Of a stretch of DNA of 64,000 nt, positions 42,801 to 51,581 are shown one piece after another. Position numbers and translations under genes: made by a program. The notes beneath the pieces are model-generated. The model was given only the letters and a program-made list of their open reading frames with translations. It did not search any database and was not told the origin of the DNA. Each line of letters begins with the position of its first letter. Position 1 is the stretch's first letter. The stretch comes from Epilithonimonas bovis DSM 19482 (GTDB lineage Bacteria; Bacteroidota; Bacteroidia; Flavobacteriales; Weeksellaceae). Location of the stretch: contig NZ_FTPU01000006.1 of assembly GCF_900108115.1 (NCBI RefSeq), forward strand, positions 53,561-117,560, in the 5' to 3' direction.

Positions 42801-44911
42801 GTAATATCACCATTCACTTTAACTGTTGGATTTTTATCATTATAAATACCGGAAGCTGTCAAATGGAGATTAGCGTTCGGATCTTTGGAATTGAGTTCGA
42901 TATGATATGCACCATGCCTGATTTTTCCCACCAGGTTCATGTTCTGGTAGCGGTAGCCATTATACGTAACCGATTGTACATTACCCCGCAAATCGGCATT
43001 AGCCTGTTTGAAATCAAAACTTTCGCCTTTTGCCCCGATCTGTGCCGTAATGGCGCCCACCTGTTTATTCTGGATGATTTTCCCAATCTGTAGATTTTGC
43101 AGATTGGCTTTGACATCGTAGAGTTCCCTGTTTTTTCTACGCATATCCACTTTAGCCACAATTCCGGCATTGCCTAAGGTAGAATAAAGGCTGAGATTGG
43201 TATTCACAACTTTTGTTGTTCCCTTAGCAAAACCCTTGATGCTGAAATGCGAAGGCAACGAAATATTACTTGGAATCGTACCTTTTGGCACCAGGTTAAA
43301 AACTGTTTTTCCTGATGATGCCAACTCTGCTATTCTGAGGTCATAATACAACTGACCCGGCTTCATGGCGTTTTTTACACGTCCGGATGCGGAAACTCTT
43401 AACTGATCCAGGCCGGAAACCTTGAGCCTGTTAATCAACAGATCATTAACAAAACCGCTTAAATTGGCATCCACATTCAGAATAGCATTGGGATATTTGT
43501 TAAAAGGCGCCGTATTTTTGAGTTTAGGCACCAGATTGAGAATATCAGCAAAACCGATTTTAGAATTCTCCAGGTTGGCTGCTATTTTTACAGCACCGGG
43601 ATTAGCTGTCAACTGTTCTATTGAATTATAATTAAGCACCACCTCATCCCTCAATAGCGTTTTGGAGGTTTGCAGGTATAGATTTTTGAGGTAAGCCTCT
43701 TTTTGTGCGTAGACAAAATCGGTATTGAATTTCTGAATATCCAGACCTCTTGCCTCACGGATTTCTGCTAATTTCACACTGCCTGCGAACGTACTATTCT
43801 CCATTTTAAAATTGCGAAGGTCAAGATTGAGCTTTGCAAAATTGAGATGGTTAAAATCCATTCCTGACTTGGTTGGGGCAACAGCCGTGTTGTTATAGGC
43901 CACTTTTACATCATCCAAAATCAATTTGCCAAGAAGAACCGTCATGGCTTTTTCTTTGGCAGTGTCTTTTTTATGTTCTGGTTTTTCAGCCTTTTCAGTA
44001 TTGGCATCAGCAGCTGGCAGAAAAAGATTAGCATTGATTTTGGCACCTGTTAAAAGGACATTCCCAACATTGTAATCATTATTTTCCAGATCGATATTGT
44101 TGACTTTTGTACTCAGTTCCCTGAAAAGAACTTTTGCAAACGTTTTGGTATTGTCATCGCCATAATCAATATCAAAATTGGTCAGCCTGATGCGGTTTAG
44201 TCCCAACTTCATGGGCTTCTTTTGGTTAAGAGAATCGACTTTTTTCTCAACATTTTTTGAGACTTCTTCTATCAGATCCTGCTTCAGTTTAAGCTTTAAC
44301 CCGTCCATATTAATATCATTGACGGCATAAGAATTATTCTGCAAATCAAAGGTTTTTACCCTTGTGTCAAATGATTTTACATAGACTTTGATATCATTAC
44401 GCGACTGCTGATCGTTAAAAGTGACACCAATATCTTTCAGTTTTATCTTGTCCAGCGAAATAATAAATGGTTTGGACGGGCTTTCTTCTTTGTCTGATGT
44501 TGCAAAGGCATCAATAATATAATCGAAATTGAACTTGCCCTGTGGATTTCTCACAACATTGGCACGGACACCTTCCAGATCTATTGACGTAAGATCTGCT
44601 TTGGAATGGATGAGCTGCCACATATCCAGGCCGACATCCAATTTTTTTACAGCGAGCAAAGTATCTATATCCTGACCTTTTAAATAAAGATTTTCCATCA
44701 CAAGGCTGTTGGGGAAACCAATGTAGACCTTGTCCAGACTGACTTTTGTTTTGATTTTATCCTGCAGATATACAATCAGTTTGTCTTTTACAAAATTTTG
44801 TACCGCAGGTATGCGCAGACTGAAAATCAATAATATCAAAAACACCACTATGCTGATAATGGTGATCAAAGTACGTTTAAGAATCTTTCTCCAGTTGAGT
44901 TCTAATTTCAA
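39884..44911 (-). CDS. tamB: Translocation and assembly module protein TamB
   Basis: A 1675-aa inner-membrane anchored protein. One N-terminal helix (about 12-32) is followed by the AsmA-like start and a very long beta-helical region (repeated Leu/Asp/Asn beta strands) that spans the periplasm as a lipid or protein groove. The C-terminal about 450 residues form the TamB/DUF490 domain (LKMKGELLKPEISFDITT). It is directly followed by tamL in an operon. Known family role: bridging the inner membrane to an Omp85 protein, with a part in phospholipid transport. Confidence 0.93.
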   Translation of the reverse strand: MKLELNWRKILKRTLITIISIVVFLILLIFSLRIPAVQNFVKDKLIVYLQDKIKTKVSLDKVYIGFPNSLVMENLYLKGQDIDTLLAVKKLDVGLDMWQLIHSKADLTSIDLEGVRANVVRNPQGKFNFDYIIDAFATSDKEESPSKPFIISLDKIKLKDIGVTFNDQQSRNDIKVYVKSFDTRVKTFDLQNNSYAVNDINMDGLKLKLKQDLIEEVSKNVEKKVDSLNQKKPMKLGLNRIRLTNFDIDYGDDNTKTFAKVLFRELSTKVNNIDLENNDYNVGNVLLTGAKINANLFLPAADANTEKAEKPEHKKDTAKEKAMTVLLGKLILDDVKVAYNNTAVAPTKSGMDFNHLNFAKLNLDLRNFKMENSTFAGSVKLAEIREARGLDIQKFNTDFVYAQKEAYLKNLYLQTSKTLLRDEVVLNYNSIEQLTANPGAVKIAANLENSKIGFADILNLVPKLKNTAPFNKYPNAILNVDANLSGFVNDLLINRLKVSGLDQLRVSASGRVKNAMKPGQLYYDLRIAELASSGKTVFNLVPKGTIPSNISLPSHFSIKGFAKGTTKVVNTNLSLYSTLGNAGIVAKVDMRRKNRELYDVKANLQNLQIGKIIQNKQVGAITAQIGAKGESFDFKQANADLRGNVQSVTYNGYRYQNMNLVGKIRHGAYHIELNSKDPNANLHLTASGIYNDKNPTVKVNGDITKLDLHKLGFYSSPMIIAGGIDGDFTNLDPDHLNGYLNLQHFAISDTKEVYPVQEIKLNAVSTADSTAIRLNSQIADVELKGKYKLTQIFGALQQTVNHYYQFQKPGKAAKIDPGQYFLLNASIKNDDLIRKFVPDLKSFETINITGNYNADSQLIELNATIPQVLYGTNSLENTSLKITNQNQALQYNLDMAALKSESFALNKVNVNGDVANNVINYNITTKDDKDVTRFLIAGTAKSMNDITEISLKPAGLKLNYMDWTVADNNKIQIGSRGIFADNFRLSNSGSEILLQSESNASNSPLNVSLKDFKIETITEIIKKDSLLAKGTINGTAQLRNLSKNMTFTADLDVDDLFVYGSPVGKLDVKVANTSASVLNADIALSGNNNDVKILGNYNTSAGSFDLNMNMNQLQMATLQGFSMNAITNTEGYLSGDLKITGTAAAPKILGDLKMNNVGLMIAQTGSDFRKINDKIAFTNRGIEFDNFKINDKDGNSLNIDGQVLTQTYRDFAFNLDLRAKDFKVVNSEKSNDALMYGILAIDAALQVRGNLDLPKVDGRLSVADNTDFTFVLPQSNPSLQERDGIVEFVDQDQIALNKTIKADSIDTESKIKGMDVSVNIEVSKKAKLSLLIDKANGDFVKLQGEAELTGGVDPSGKTTLVGVYEVESGSYEMTVSLLKRKFDIQKGSTITWTGEPTTALMDITAIYKTETAPIDLVEQQLSGESAATLNQFKQRIPFNTLLKMKGELLKPEISFDITTDEKNNSVSSTVTDIVDQKLSQIRNQESEMNKQVLALLLLNRFIGENPFESSAGLSAEDMARQSVSKILSQQINNLASGLIKGVDLNFDLESSEDYSTGQKNTRTDLNVDISKKLLNDRLKVSVGSNFGLEGEARQNENMTNIAGDVTVDYSLSRDGRYTLRAYRKNEYQVALQGQIVETGLGFIITLDYDKFREIFEKAKKESRRERRNNKEVEFK

Positions 44912-44983
44912 AAGACAGTTTTTTATCGGTGGAAAAATACAAATTTAATTTTTAAAATAGGGCGGGCAAGCTTTTGTCAAGGA

Positions 44984-45163
44984 TCAGCGCTCGCCAATCT
45001 GATCTAACAAAACATCATAATCCTCAACAGAATTAAGCCTAATGCCGGTTGCCAATATGAGAGTGCAGCCTCTGTTCTCAGTGCTGGGATTGATATACAC
45101 AATATGCGCTGTGTTGACCAGTACAAAATTTTTGCGTGTGAGATAAACTTTGATGAACGTCAT
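44984..45163 (-). CDS. Small protein, 59 aa, function unknown
   Basis: An ATG-started frame (MTFIKVYLTRKNFVLVNTAH) ending at TGA 44984-44986. It lies 9 bases after the 72-aa gene on the same strand, so the two probably form a pair. The sequence is beta-rich, with a short strand-turn pattern (YINPSTENRG, LILATGIRLN) reminiscent of small FlbD-like sheets; I am not sure of this. No signal peptide or Cys pair. Confidence 0.6.
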   Translation of the reverse strand: MTFIKVYLTRKNFVLVNTAHIVYINPSTENRGCTLILATGIRLNSVEDYDVLLDQIGER

Positions 45164-45172
45164 AACTGAAGT

Positions 45173-45391
45173 CTACTGTGCGTAGATGGCGCGGTTTTGA
45201 TAGACATTAACGGCTGCAATCTTTTCGCTTGTGGTATTATATATAATCTCTACAGAAAAACTGGATATCTGATAAAGCACATACTTCAGCTTATCTACAG
45301 TCCGCTCTTCCATTAATTGGCCTTGATTGAGAACCATTTGGCACTGCGTAAAATCCGACAGGTTTTTGAAATCGTAGTAAGAAATATTCAT
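45173..45391 (-). CDS. Small protein, 72 aa, function unknown
   Basis: A 72-aa frame starting MNISYYDFKNLSDFTQ with a central helix and a C-terminal beta hairpin (SSFSVEIIYNTTSEKIAAVN). There is no signal peptide or membrane segment. It is upstream of the 59-aa gene, divergent from the response regulator by 184 bases. I recognise no family. Confidence 0.6.
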   Translation of the reverse strand: MNISYYDFKNLSDFTQCQMVLNQGQLMEERTVDKLKYVLYQISSFSVEIIYNTTSEKIAAVNVYQNRAIYAQ

Positions 45392-45556
45392 AGCAGTAAG
45401 TTATTATAGTTGTTATATTTTGCTATACAATTAATTGACCAAAATCCATCGTTTAAAAAAAAATCTGAAATTTCCCGAAATCCAAACACATTATCTGAAA
45501 ATTATTTGCAAACTCAAGCCAATTCTGATGCTAAAACAGCAATCGATTTAATTTTA

Positions 45557-45564
45557 TATTTTTG
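45557..45564 (+). promoter_or_regulatory. -7 box of the two-component operon
   Basis: TATTTTTG fits TAnnTTTG and lies 11 bases before the ATG of the response regulator, implying a very short leader. Confidence 0.55.
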
Positions 45565-45575
45565 TAGGATTAGTT

Positions 45576-46277
45576 ATGAAAAAAATTATTCTGATAGAAG
45601 ATGAATCCAGTGTGGTATCGTTTATAAAAAAAGGACTGCAGGAACTGGACTACAATATTTCCGTTGCTTTTGACGGCAAAACGGGGATCAAGATGGCAGA
45701 AGATAACGATTTTGACCTCATCATCCTGGATATTATGCTCCCGGACATCAACGGGCTGGAAGTATGTAAAGAAATTAGAAAAAACAATAAAACAGTGCCG
45801 ATCTTATTTCTTACCGCGCTGGATTCTTCAGAAAATATTGTTTTGGGGCTGGAAAGCGGCGGTGATGATTACCTGGTAAAACCGTTTAAATTTATAGAGC
45901 TGGTAGCGCGTATCAAGTCACTCCTCAGAAGAAGCAGTCACAGCAACGGCTCAGACACTGTTGAGATTAATGACGAAAACATCTATCAATTCTCTGATCT
46001 TAAAGTGAATGATTACACCAAAAAAGTAAGCCGGTCCGGTAACGATATCTCACTCACTTCTACCGAATATAAGCTTCTCCTCTACTTTCTCAATAATCCC
46101 GAAAAAGTGATTTCCAGAGCAGAAATCCTGGAAGCGGTGTGGGGTGTGAATTACGAATTGGGGACTAATGTGGTGGATGTCTACGTCAACTACCTAAGAA
46201 AAAAACTGGACTCACAGGATGATGACAAACTGATACATACCGTCATAGGAATGGGTTATGTGCTGAAAAAACCTTAA
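45576..46277 (+). CDS. OmpR-family response regulator
   Basis: A 233-aa regulator. The receiver domain has acidic residues IEDES and phospho-acceptor Asp52 (LIILDIMLPD), then the KPF lysine (DYLVKPFKF). The C-terminal winged helix is of OmpR type (SLTSTEYKLLLYFL and ending HTVIGMGYVLKKP). It lies 5 bases from the histidine kinase gene, forming an operon. It may control the nearby UspA-like and DUF1275 genes; this is positional only. Confidence 0.93.
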   Translation: MKKIILIEDESSVVSFIKKGLQELDYNISVAFDGKTGIKMAEDNDFDLIILDIMLPDINGLEVCKEIRKNNKTVPILFLTALDSSENIVLGLESGGDDYLVKPFKFIELVARIKSLLRRSSHSNGSDTVEINDENIYQFSDLKVNDYTKKVSRSGNDISLTSTEYKLLLYFLNNPEKVISRAEILEAVWGVNYELGTNVVDVYVNYLRKKLDSQDDDKLIHTVIGMGYVLKKP

Positions 46278-46282
46278 TCAAA

Positions 46283-47674
46283 ATGCTGAAAAGAATCTCC
46301 ACCAACCAAACCAAAACCATGCTGCTCCTGATGCTGGTTTTTACAGTCGTTATTTTGCTGTTCAGCGCTTTGGTTTATTTTTCTATCGTTAACTTTTCGC
46401 ATCAGCGGTTCTATGAATTACTCAAAATCCGTGCGACCACCATTGTCCAGATCGAGAAGGGTAAAGAACACCTGGACATCCCGGCTAATCATATCCTAAA
46501 CAGTACCAATGATGAAGAATTACCGATGGAAAAAGATTATGTTTTTGAAGTTCCCAGGGATTCCAACTACAGCCAGATTACCAGTCAGATACACATTCCT
46601 GATACATTTTTTAAAAATATTATCAAAAAAGGTGAAGACAACTATAATGATCAGGAATTTTATTACATAGGACAATCTTTCAAGTCCGATGACAAAACTT
46701 ATATTGCTATTGCGTCGGCAAAAAACCATTATGTGGTAGATTATCTCGGCTATCTCAAGAGGACGCTGGTTACCTGCATGGTATTAGCCATATTTTTTTC
46801 GATGATTTTCTCCTTTTATCTGTCGAAAACACTCTTCAAACCCATTCTTAAAATTACAGGAAAAGTAAAAGAAATAAGTTCAGAAAACCTCCACCTGCGG
46901 CTGGAACCGCAACCGGGCAATACAGAACTGAATGAGCTGATTGATACCTTCAACGATATGCTCAACAGGATAGAAACCTCTTTTGAGACCCAAAATCACC
47001 TGATTGGAAACGTATCCCATGAGCTGAGAACACCACTTACTTCTATTATGGGCGAGGCTGATGTGGCCTTGTCTCAGAAACGCTCCGAAGCACATTATCA
47101 GGAAACGCTGCAGATTATTCTGGATGAAGCCGAAAAACTGGATAAAAAGATCAAGGCACTTCTCATGATTGCCCAAACCGGTTTTGACGGGAAAATCCAA
47201 AAGATGGATAAAGTAAGGATGGATCAGTTGCTGTGGGATGTTATCGAGACAGCCAAACGGATCAATTCTAAAAATAATGTTTACCTGGATATCAGCATGC
47301 TGCCGGATAATCCTAAAAAACTGAAAGTGCAGGGGAACGAACAATTGCTTCACCTCGCAATGGCTAATATTATTAATAACGGCTGCAAATACTCCAACTT
47401 CCAACAGGTAAAAGTATCTCTGGGCGCCACAGACGATCATGTCTATATTATCATAAAAGACCATGGCATCGGTATCCCCGATTCTGAAATGGACAAGATT
47501 TACGATCCTTTTTACCGGGCTTCTAATACCAAGAATTACGAAGGTTATGGCATTGGGCTTCCGCTGGCCAGAAACATTGTGAGAATCCATAATGGCGAAC
47601 TGATCGTCAATTCCAAAGAAAATGTTGGAACAACGGTGCAGATCCGCTTCCCGATCTATGTCCCGACTGAATAA
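46283..47674 (+). CDS. HAMP-type sensor histidine kinase
   Basis: A 463-aa inner-membrane kinase. The first helix is about 13-37, a periplasmic sensor about 38-160, the second helix about 161-182, then HAMP. The phospho-acceptor is His246 in NVSHELRTPLTSI. ATP-binding motifs are NNGCKYS, DHGIGIPDSEM and GYGIGLPLA. It pairs with the regulator just upstream. The signal is unknown. Confidence 0.93.
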   Translation: MLKRISTNQTKTMLLLMLVFTVVILLFSALVYFSIVNFSHQRFYELLKIRATTIVQIEKGKEHLDIPANHILNSTNDEELPMEKDYVFEVPRDSNYSQITSQIHIPDTFFKNIIKKGEDNYNDQEFYYIGQSFKSDDKTYIAIASAKNHYVVDYLGYLKRTLVTCMVLAIFFSMIFSFYLSKTLFKPILKITGKVKEISSENLHLRLEPQPGNTELNELIDTFNDMLNRIETSFETQNHLIGNVSHELRTPLTSIMGEADVALSQKRSEAHYQETLQIILDEAEKLDKKIKALLMIAQTGFDGKIQKMDKVRMDQLLWDVIETAKRINSKNNVYLDISMLPDNPKKLKVQGNEQLLHLAMANIINNGCKYSNFQQVKVSLGATDDHVYIIIKDHGIGIPDSEMDKIYDPFYRASNTKNYEGYGIGLPLARNIVRIHNGELIVNSKENVGTTVQIRFPIYVPTE

Positions 47675-47687
47675 ATTACCGTATGCC

Positions 47688-47775
47688 CCGCAGCCCGACC
47701 TGAGTGAAGCTCATTTTTTTTCTGGGAATAAGCAAGGGCAAAAAATAGCGGGAACGGAGGGCGGAAAAGCTGCCC
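47688..47775 (+). ncRNA. Structured intergenic repeat, copy 2
   Basis: It begins GCAGCCCGACCTGAGTGAAG and closes with ATAGCGGGAACGGAGGGCGG, then AAAAGCTGCCC. GCAGC and GCTGC can close an outer stem. The middle is T/A-rich instead of the GC-rich hairpin of copy 1 (28960-29070). The order of blocks (GCCC-GA, CTC/CATCC, pyrimidine run, ATAG-GG, AGCT-CC) is shared. It lies after the kinase stop and is probably a repeat or RNA family member. Confidence 0.5.
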
Positions 47776-47898
47776 AAAATATTTAAAGAAATTACCTGAA
47801 AACGTAAATACTGATAATTTACCAGGTATTCTAATCTCATTTTAATCTCTCTAATTACATTTTAATTCTATTCCAAAAGCATTCTAATTTGGTCATGA

Positions 47899-47906
47899 TA
47901 GTTTTG
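47899..47906 (+). promoter_or_regulatory. Candidate -7 box before UspA-like gene
   Basis: TAGTTTTG fits TAnnTTTG and lies 40 bases before the ATG. Confidence 0.5.
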
Positions 47907-47946
47907 TATTATCAAAAAATAACAAAACCGAATCAAACAAAATATC

Positions 47947-48438
47947 ATGACCAAAACCATTTTAATAGCCACCGATTTTTCACTTGAGTCATTGGATATT
48001 CTCAAAAAAGTATTGAGAAATAAAAGTGAACAGAATGACACCAACCGTTACAATATCGTTTTTGTATGCGGTTACGATATGGGCGACTCGATCAGAGACC
48101 TGCTGTTTACCACCAAAACCTCATTACTGGGCAAGATAAGATCTCAGGAGTTTTGTGATGCATACAGCATAATTTATAACAAATATCCAGACCTCATCAA
48201 CAAAGTATCATGCGAAGTTTTCACCGGAAGCTTCCAGAGGTCCTTTAACCAATTTGCAGATGCCATTGCCGCTGACGAAGCGTATATCTCTACCGCTAAG
48301 TTACGGAACCTGAAGAAAGCCCAGTTTGATATTACACCTTATATCAAAAAGTGCCGTCATCTGGATGTGGTGGAGATTACTACCACGACACCGGAATTCG
48401 CACCGGAAAGAGGACGCCTCGCCGAGGTTTTCCTTTAA
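47947..48438 (+). CDS. UspA-like protein, short
   Basis: A 163-aa cytosolic protein. The N-terminal strand-loop TILIATDFSLESLDIL resembles universal stress proteins, but the C-terminal G-2x-G-9x-G nucleotide loop is missing. It is therefore a degenerate or distant relative. It is 38 bases upstream of the DUF1275 gene, and both follow the two-component system. Confidence 0.65.
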   Translation: MTKTILIATDFSLESLDILKKVLRNKSEQNDTNRYNIVFVCGYDMGDSIRDLLFTTKTSLLGKIRSQEFCDAYSIIYNKYPDLINKVSCEVFTGSFQRSFNQFADAIAADEAYISTAKLRNLKKAQFDITPYIKKCRHLDVVEITTTTPEFAPERGRLAEVFL

Positions 48439-48476
48439 TAAAATTAGAATTTTACACCAAACAAAAAAGAATTAAA

Positions 48477-49325
48477 ATGTTAAGAAATTATAGTAACAGC
48501 AGAACGTTGGGAGACAACATAAGACTGGGGACGCTGACTGCCTTTACGGCAGGAACTATAAATATAGCATCCCTACTCATATTCCTCTCCTTTACATCCA
48601 ATGTCACAGGACATTACGCCATTCTGGCGGCAGAGATCAGCCAGGGAAACTGGACACAGGTCGCCGTTGTTGGCGCATGGATTTTCCTATTCTTCTTCGG
48701 GAGTTTTGTGGCCAATATGAGTGTCATTAACTTCAATAGGAAAAGTAAGTATTTTGCACACGCCTTCCCTATTATCCTGGAGATTATCTGTCTCTTGGCA
48801 GTAGGGATCTACGGACAGTTTTATTATCAGAAAACGTTGGGTGAAACCGAAGCACTTGTGGCACTGATGCTTTTCGCGACAGGATTGCAAAATGGACTGA
48901 CTGCCAGTATATCCAACTTCTCTGTAAAAACAACCCACCTTACCGGTACCACAACAGATTTGGGGATTCTTTTTTCTATGTTTACTCAGAAAAAATTCAG
49001 GAAAAACCCGGAACTGATTGGTAAAGCAAAATTACTGATGAGCATTATGATTGCTTATGTGATGGGGGCCGTTTTCTCCGGATTAACGTATTATCACCTC
49101 GAGTTCAGGGTATTTTATGTCATCAGCCTCTGTTTGCTGGTCGTCATTGGGTATGATTTTTATAAGATTAACCTGAGGCATTTTAATACACAATACAGAT
49201 ATTACAAAATCTATCACAAACCAACCCTGATCGCATTTTTGTATTATAAACTCCATAATAAAGATGAAAAAAGAACTATAAGTAGACCTAATACTAAAAC
49301 AGAATTGGCTTTTAGCGACAAGTAA
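48477..49325 (+). CDS. YoaK/DUF1275 family membrane protein
   Basis: A 282-aa integral membrane protein with about six helices. The N-terminus LGTLTAFTAGTINIASLLI and SFTSNVTGHYAILA, plus GLQNGLTASISNFSVKTTHL, are the DUF1275 hallmarks. The function is unknown (transporter-like). I chose the ATG at 48477; the longer frame from 48351 overlaps the UspA-like gene and adds a non-homologous tail. Confidence 0.88.
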   Translation: MLRNYSNSRTLGDNIRLGTLTAFTAGTINIASLLIFLSFTSNVTGHYAILAAEISQGNWTQVAVVGAWIFLFFFGSFVANMSVINFNRKSKYFAHAFPIILEIICLLAVGIYGQFYYQKTLGETEALVALMLFATGLQNGLTASISNFSVKTTHLTGTTTDLGILFSMFTQKKFRKNPELIGKAKLLMSIMIAYVMGAVFSGLTYYHLEFRVFYVISLCLLVVIGYDFYKINLRHFNTQYRYYKIYHKPTLIAFLYYKLHNKDEKRTISRPNTKTELAFSDK

Positions 49326-49376
49326 TTATTCCTCTTAAACACATATAAATCAATTTTTTGTAATAGTTCTTTATTA

Positions 49377-49408
49377 GAAACGGCCTGAGATAATTCTCAG
49401 GCCGTTTC
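49377..49408. terminator. Bidirectional terminator
   Basis: Perfect 14-bp stem (GAAACGGCCTGAGA and its complement) with a TAAT loop between the converging DUF1275 and trxB genes. Confidence 0.92.
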
Positions 49409-49435
49409 GTTTATTGTTAAAAATTTCAGCTCTAA

Positions 49436-50404
49436 TTAGCGTTCCACCCAGGTGTGGTTTTCACCAGCCAATTCGCCAAGGTATTTTTCCGCATCCATTG
49501 CTGCCATACAACCGCTGCCGGCAGCTGTTATCGCCTGTCTGTAGTGGTGATCCTGAACGTCGCCCGCAGCAAAAATGCCAGGGAGATTGGTTCTGGAAGA
49601 TTTACCCTCTGTTACAATATAACCTAATCCGTCTAAGTCTATCTGCCCTTTGAACAGATCCGTATTCGGTTTGTGGCCAATCGCGATAAAAATCCCGTGA
49701 ACATCAATTGTTGAGACTTCATCAGTCAGGTTATTAACAACTTTAGCACGTTCTACCAGAGCATTTTCACCTTCGATACCAATTAATTCGTGATTATACT
49801 TCACCTCGATATTGGACGTATTCAGCACGCGGTCTACCATCACTTTGGACGCCCGGAAATGGTCTTTCCTTACCAAAAGCGTGACCTTGTTACAAATCTG
49901 AGAAAGATAAGTGGCTTCTTCCGCTGCCGTATCGCCGGCTCCTACAACTATTACATCTTTACCGCGGTAGAAAAAACCATCACAGGTCGCACAGGCAGAT
50001 ACACCGCCACCCGCATATTTTTTCTCGTCTGGCAGGCCAAGATATTTTGCGGCTGCTCCGGTGGAGATAATGACACTTTTCGCCAATATATCCCGGGAAC
50101 CGGTACTCAGCATGTGTACGCCACCTCTTTTATGAGAAAATTCGACTTTGGAGATCATCTCATAATGAACTTTTGTATCAAAACGCTCGGCTTGTTTTTG
50201 CAACTGCAACATCATTTCCGGGCCGGTAATCCCTTCGGGATATCCGGGGAAGTTCTCTACATCTGTAGTGGTGGTTAACTGCCCGCCTGGTTCCAACCCT
50301 GTAAACAATTCGGGTTTCAGGTTGGCTCTTGCAGCGTAGATAGCTGCTGTAAAACCTGCAGGTCCGGATCCTATAATGACGCAGTCTAAGATATTACTCT
50401 CCAT
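49436..50404 (-). CDS. trxB: Thioredoxin-disulfide reductase
   Basis: A 322-aa FAD/NADPH enzyme that reduces thioredoxin. FAD site IIGSGPAGFTAAIYAAR, redox pair CATCDG, NADPH site VVGAGDTAAEEATYL, and C-terminal FAD motif GIFAAGDVQDHHYRQA. Full normal length. It is monocistronic on the minus strand. Confidence 0.95.
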   Translation of the reverse strand: MESNILDCVIIGSGPAGFTAAIYAARANLKPELFTGLEPGGQLTTTTDVENFPGYPEGITGPEMMLQLQKQAERFDTKVHYEMISKVEFSHKRGGVHMLSTGSRDILAKSVIISTGAAAKYLGLPDEKKYAGGGVSACATCDGFFYRGKDVIVVGAGDTAAEEATYLSQICNKVTLLVRKDHFRASKVMVDRVLNTSNIEVKYNHELIGIEGENALVERAKVVNNLTDEVSTIDVHGIFIAIGHKPNTDLFKGQIDLDGLGYIVTEGKSSRTNLPGIFAAGDVQDHHYRQAITAAGSGCMAAMDAEKYLGELAGENHTWVER

Positions 50405-50535
50405 TATTATATGTAATTTTTATGATTAAAATTCAAGTTTTGGGATTCAAAAATCGGAAAACCTTTTGGACTGGGCTAATTTGATTTATAAATTTTGTCA
50501 ATCGCCAGCTTATGATTAATCTGATCAAGCAAATT

Positions 50536-51573
50536 TTATACTTTTACTTTTAGTTCATCCACTTTGATAATCTTATAAACCAGCTCTTTGTAAATCTCCT
50601 CATCCTCCATCTGCCGGACGCCCAATCCTTTTGATTTCAGATCCATCTCACGAAGGATAGAAATCACTCGGGTAGCATGTTTTAGTGGATAAAATCTTGC
50701 TGCTTCTGCATAATCCTTGATGGCATAAGGTGCTACACGCATCTCTGCGGCAATATTTTGTGGTGACTGACCGGATAAAGTATGGTATAGTACAATATTG
50801 GAGAAAAAATTATATAATACTCCAAAAGCCATTTGCACCGGATTTGCCTTTTTATTTTTTCCCATGTAATAGGCAATACTGAAGGCTTTGCTCATATCTT
50901 TGCTACCCAAGGCCCGCTGAAGTTCAAAAATATTAAAATCTTTGCTGATGCCAACATTATCTTCGATGACTTTACCATCCAGCACTGCATCATTTTTGAG
51001 AACAATTTTGAGTTTGTTGAGTTCATTGGTAATGCGGGAAAGATCATTCCCAAGATATTCTGCCAAAAGATGGCTGATATTGGGAGCCGACTTGATGCCA
51101 AGGCGTGTAATCTCGCCCTGGATCCATGCTGGCAACTGATAGTCTTTGATTTTTTCACTTGTAAAAAGCATTCCGGCTTTTGCCAGCATCTTGCTTACTT
51201 TTTTTCTGCTGTCCAGTTTTTTATGCTTGTGCGCAATCACCAGAATCGTTGAGGGGACAGGATTTTCCAGATAAGCTTCCAGAGCTTTGGACTCATCTTC
51301 GTTAAGTTTCATATCCTGCGCTTCCTTCACAATAATGAGCTGTCTGTCACCCATCATAGGATATTGCCTGGCCAGAGAAAGAATCTCGGGATAGCTGGTA
51401 TCCCGACCATAGACAACGGTCTGGTTAAAAGCCTTTTCATCTTCTTCCAAAACATCTTGCTCCAAATGCTTAACTGCCAGATCTATATAAAAAGCCTCTT
51501 CACCATGAAAAAAATAAACCGGTAAGAGTTCTTTATTTTTAATATTTTTGAGGATAATATCTATTTCTTTCAT
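50536..51573 (-). CDS. holA: DNA polymerase III subunit delta
   Basis: A 345-aa clamp-loader subunit. The N-terminus KNKELLPVYFFHGEEAFYID has the HolA start, though with the usual non-canonical P-loop. The central part has LARQYPMMGDRQLIIVKEA, and the C-terminal helical collar has the family-typical length. It is divergent from the HsdR-N protein with only 8 bases between the starts. Confidence 0.92.
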   Translation of the reverse strand: MKEIDIILKNIKNKELLPVYFFHGEEAFYIDLAVKHLEQDVLEEDEKAFNQTVVYGRDTSYPEILSLARQYPMMGDRQLIIVKEAQDMKLNEDESKALEAYLENPVPSTILVIAHKHKKLDSRKKVSKMLAKAGMLFTSEKIKDYQLPAWIQGEITRLGIKSAPNISHLLAEYLGNDLSRITNELNKLKIVLKNDAVLDGKVIEDNVGISKDFNIFELQRALGSKDMSKAFSIAYYMGKNKKANPVQMAFGVLYNFFSNIVLYHTLSGQSPQNIAAEMRVAPYAIKDYAEAARFYPLKHATRVISILREMDLKSKGLGVRQMEDEEIYKELVYKIIKVDELKVKV

Positions 51574-51581
51574 CTTAACGC

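Noticed and set aside
46880..47590. 236-codon minus-strand frame
   Set aside because: Antisense shadow of the histidine kinase, whose H, N and G boxes are all intact.
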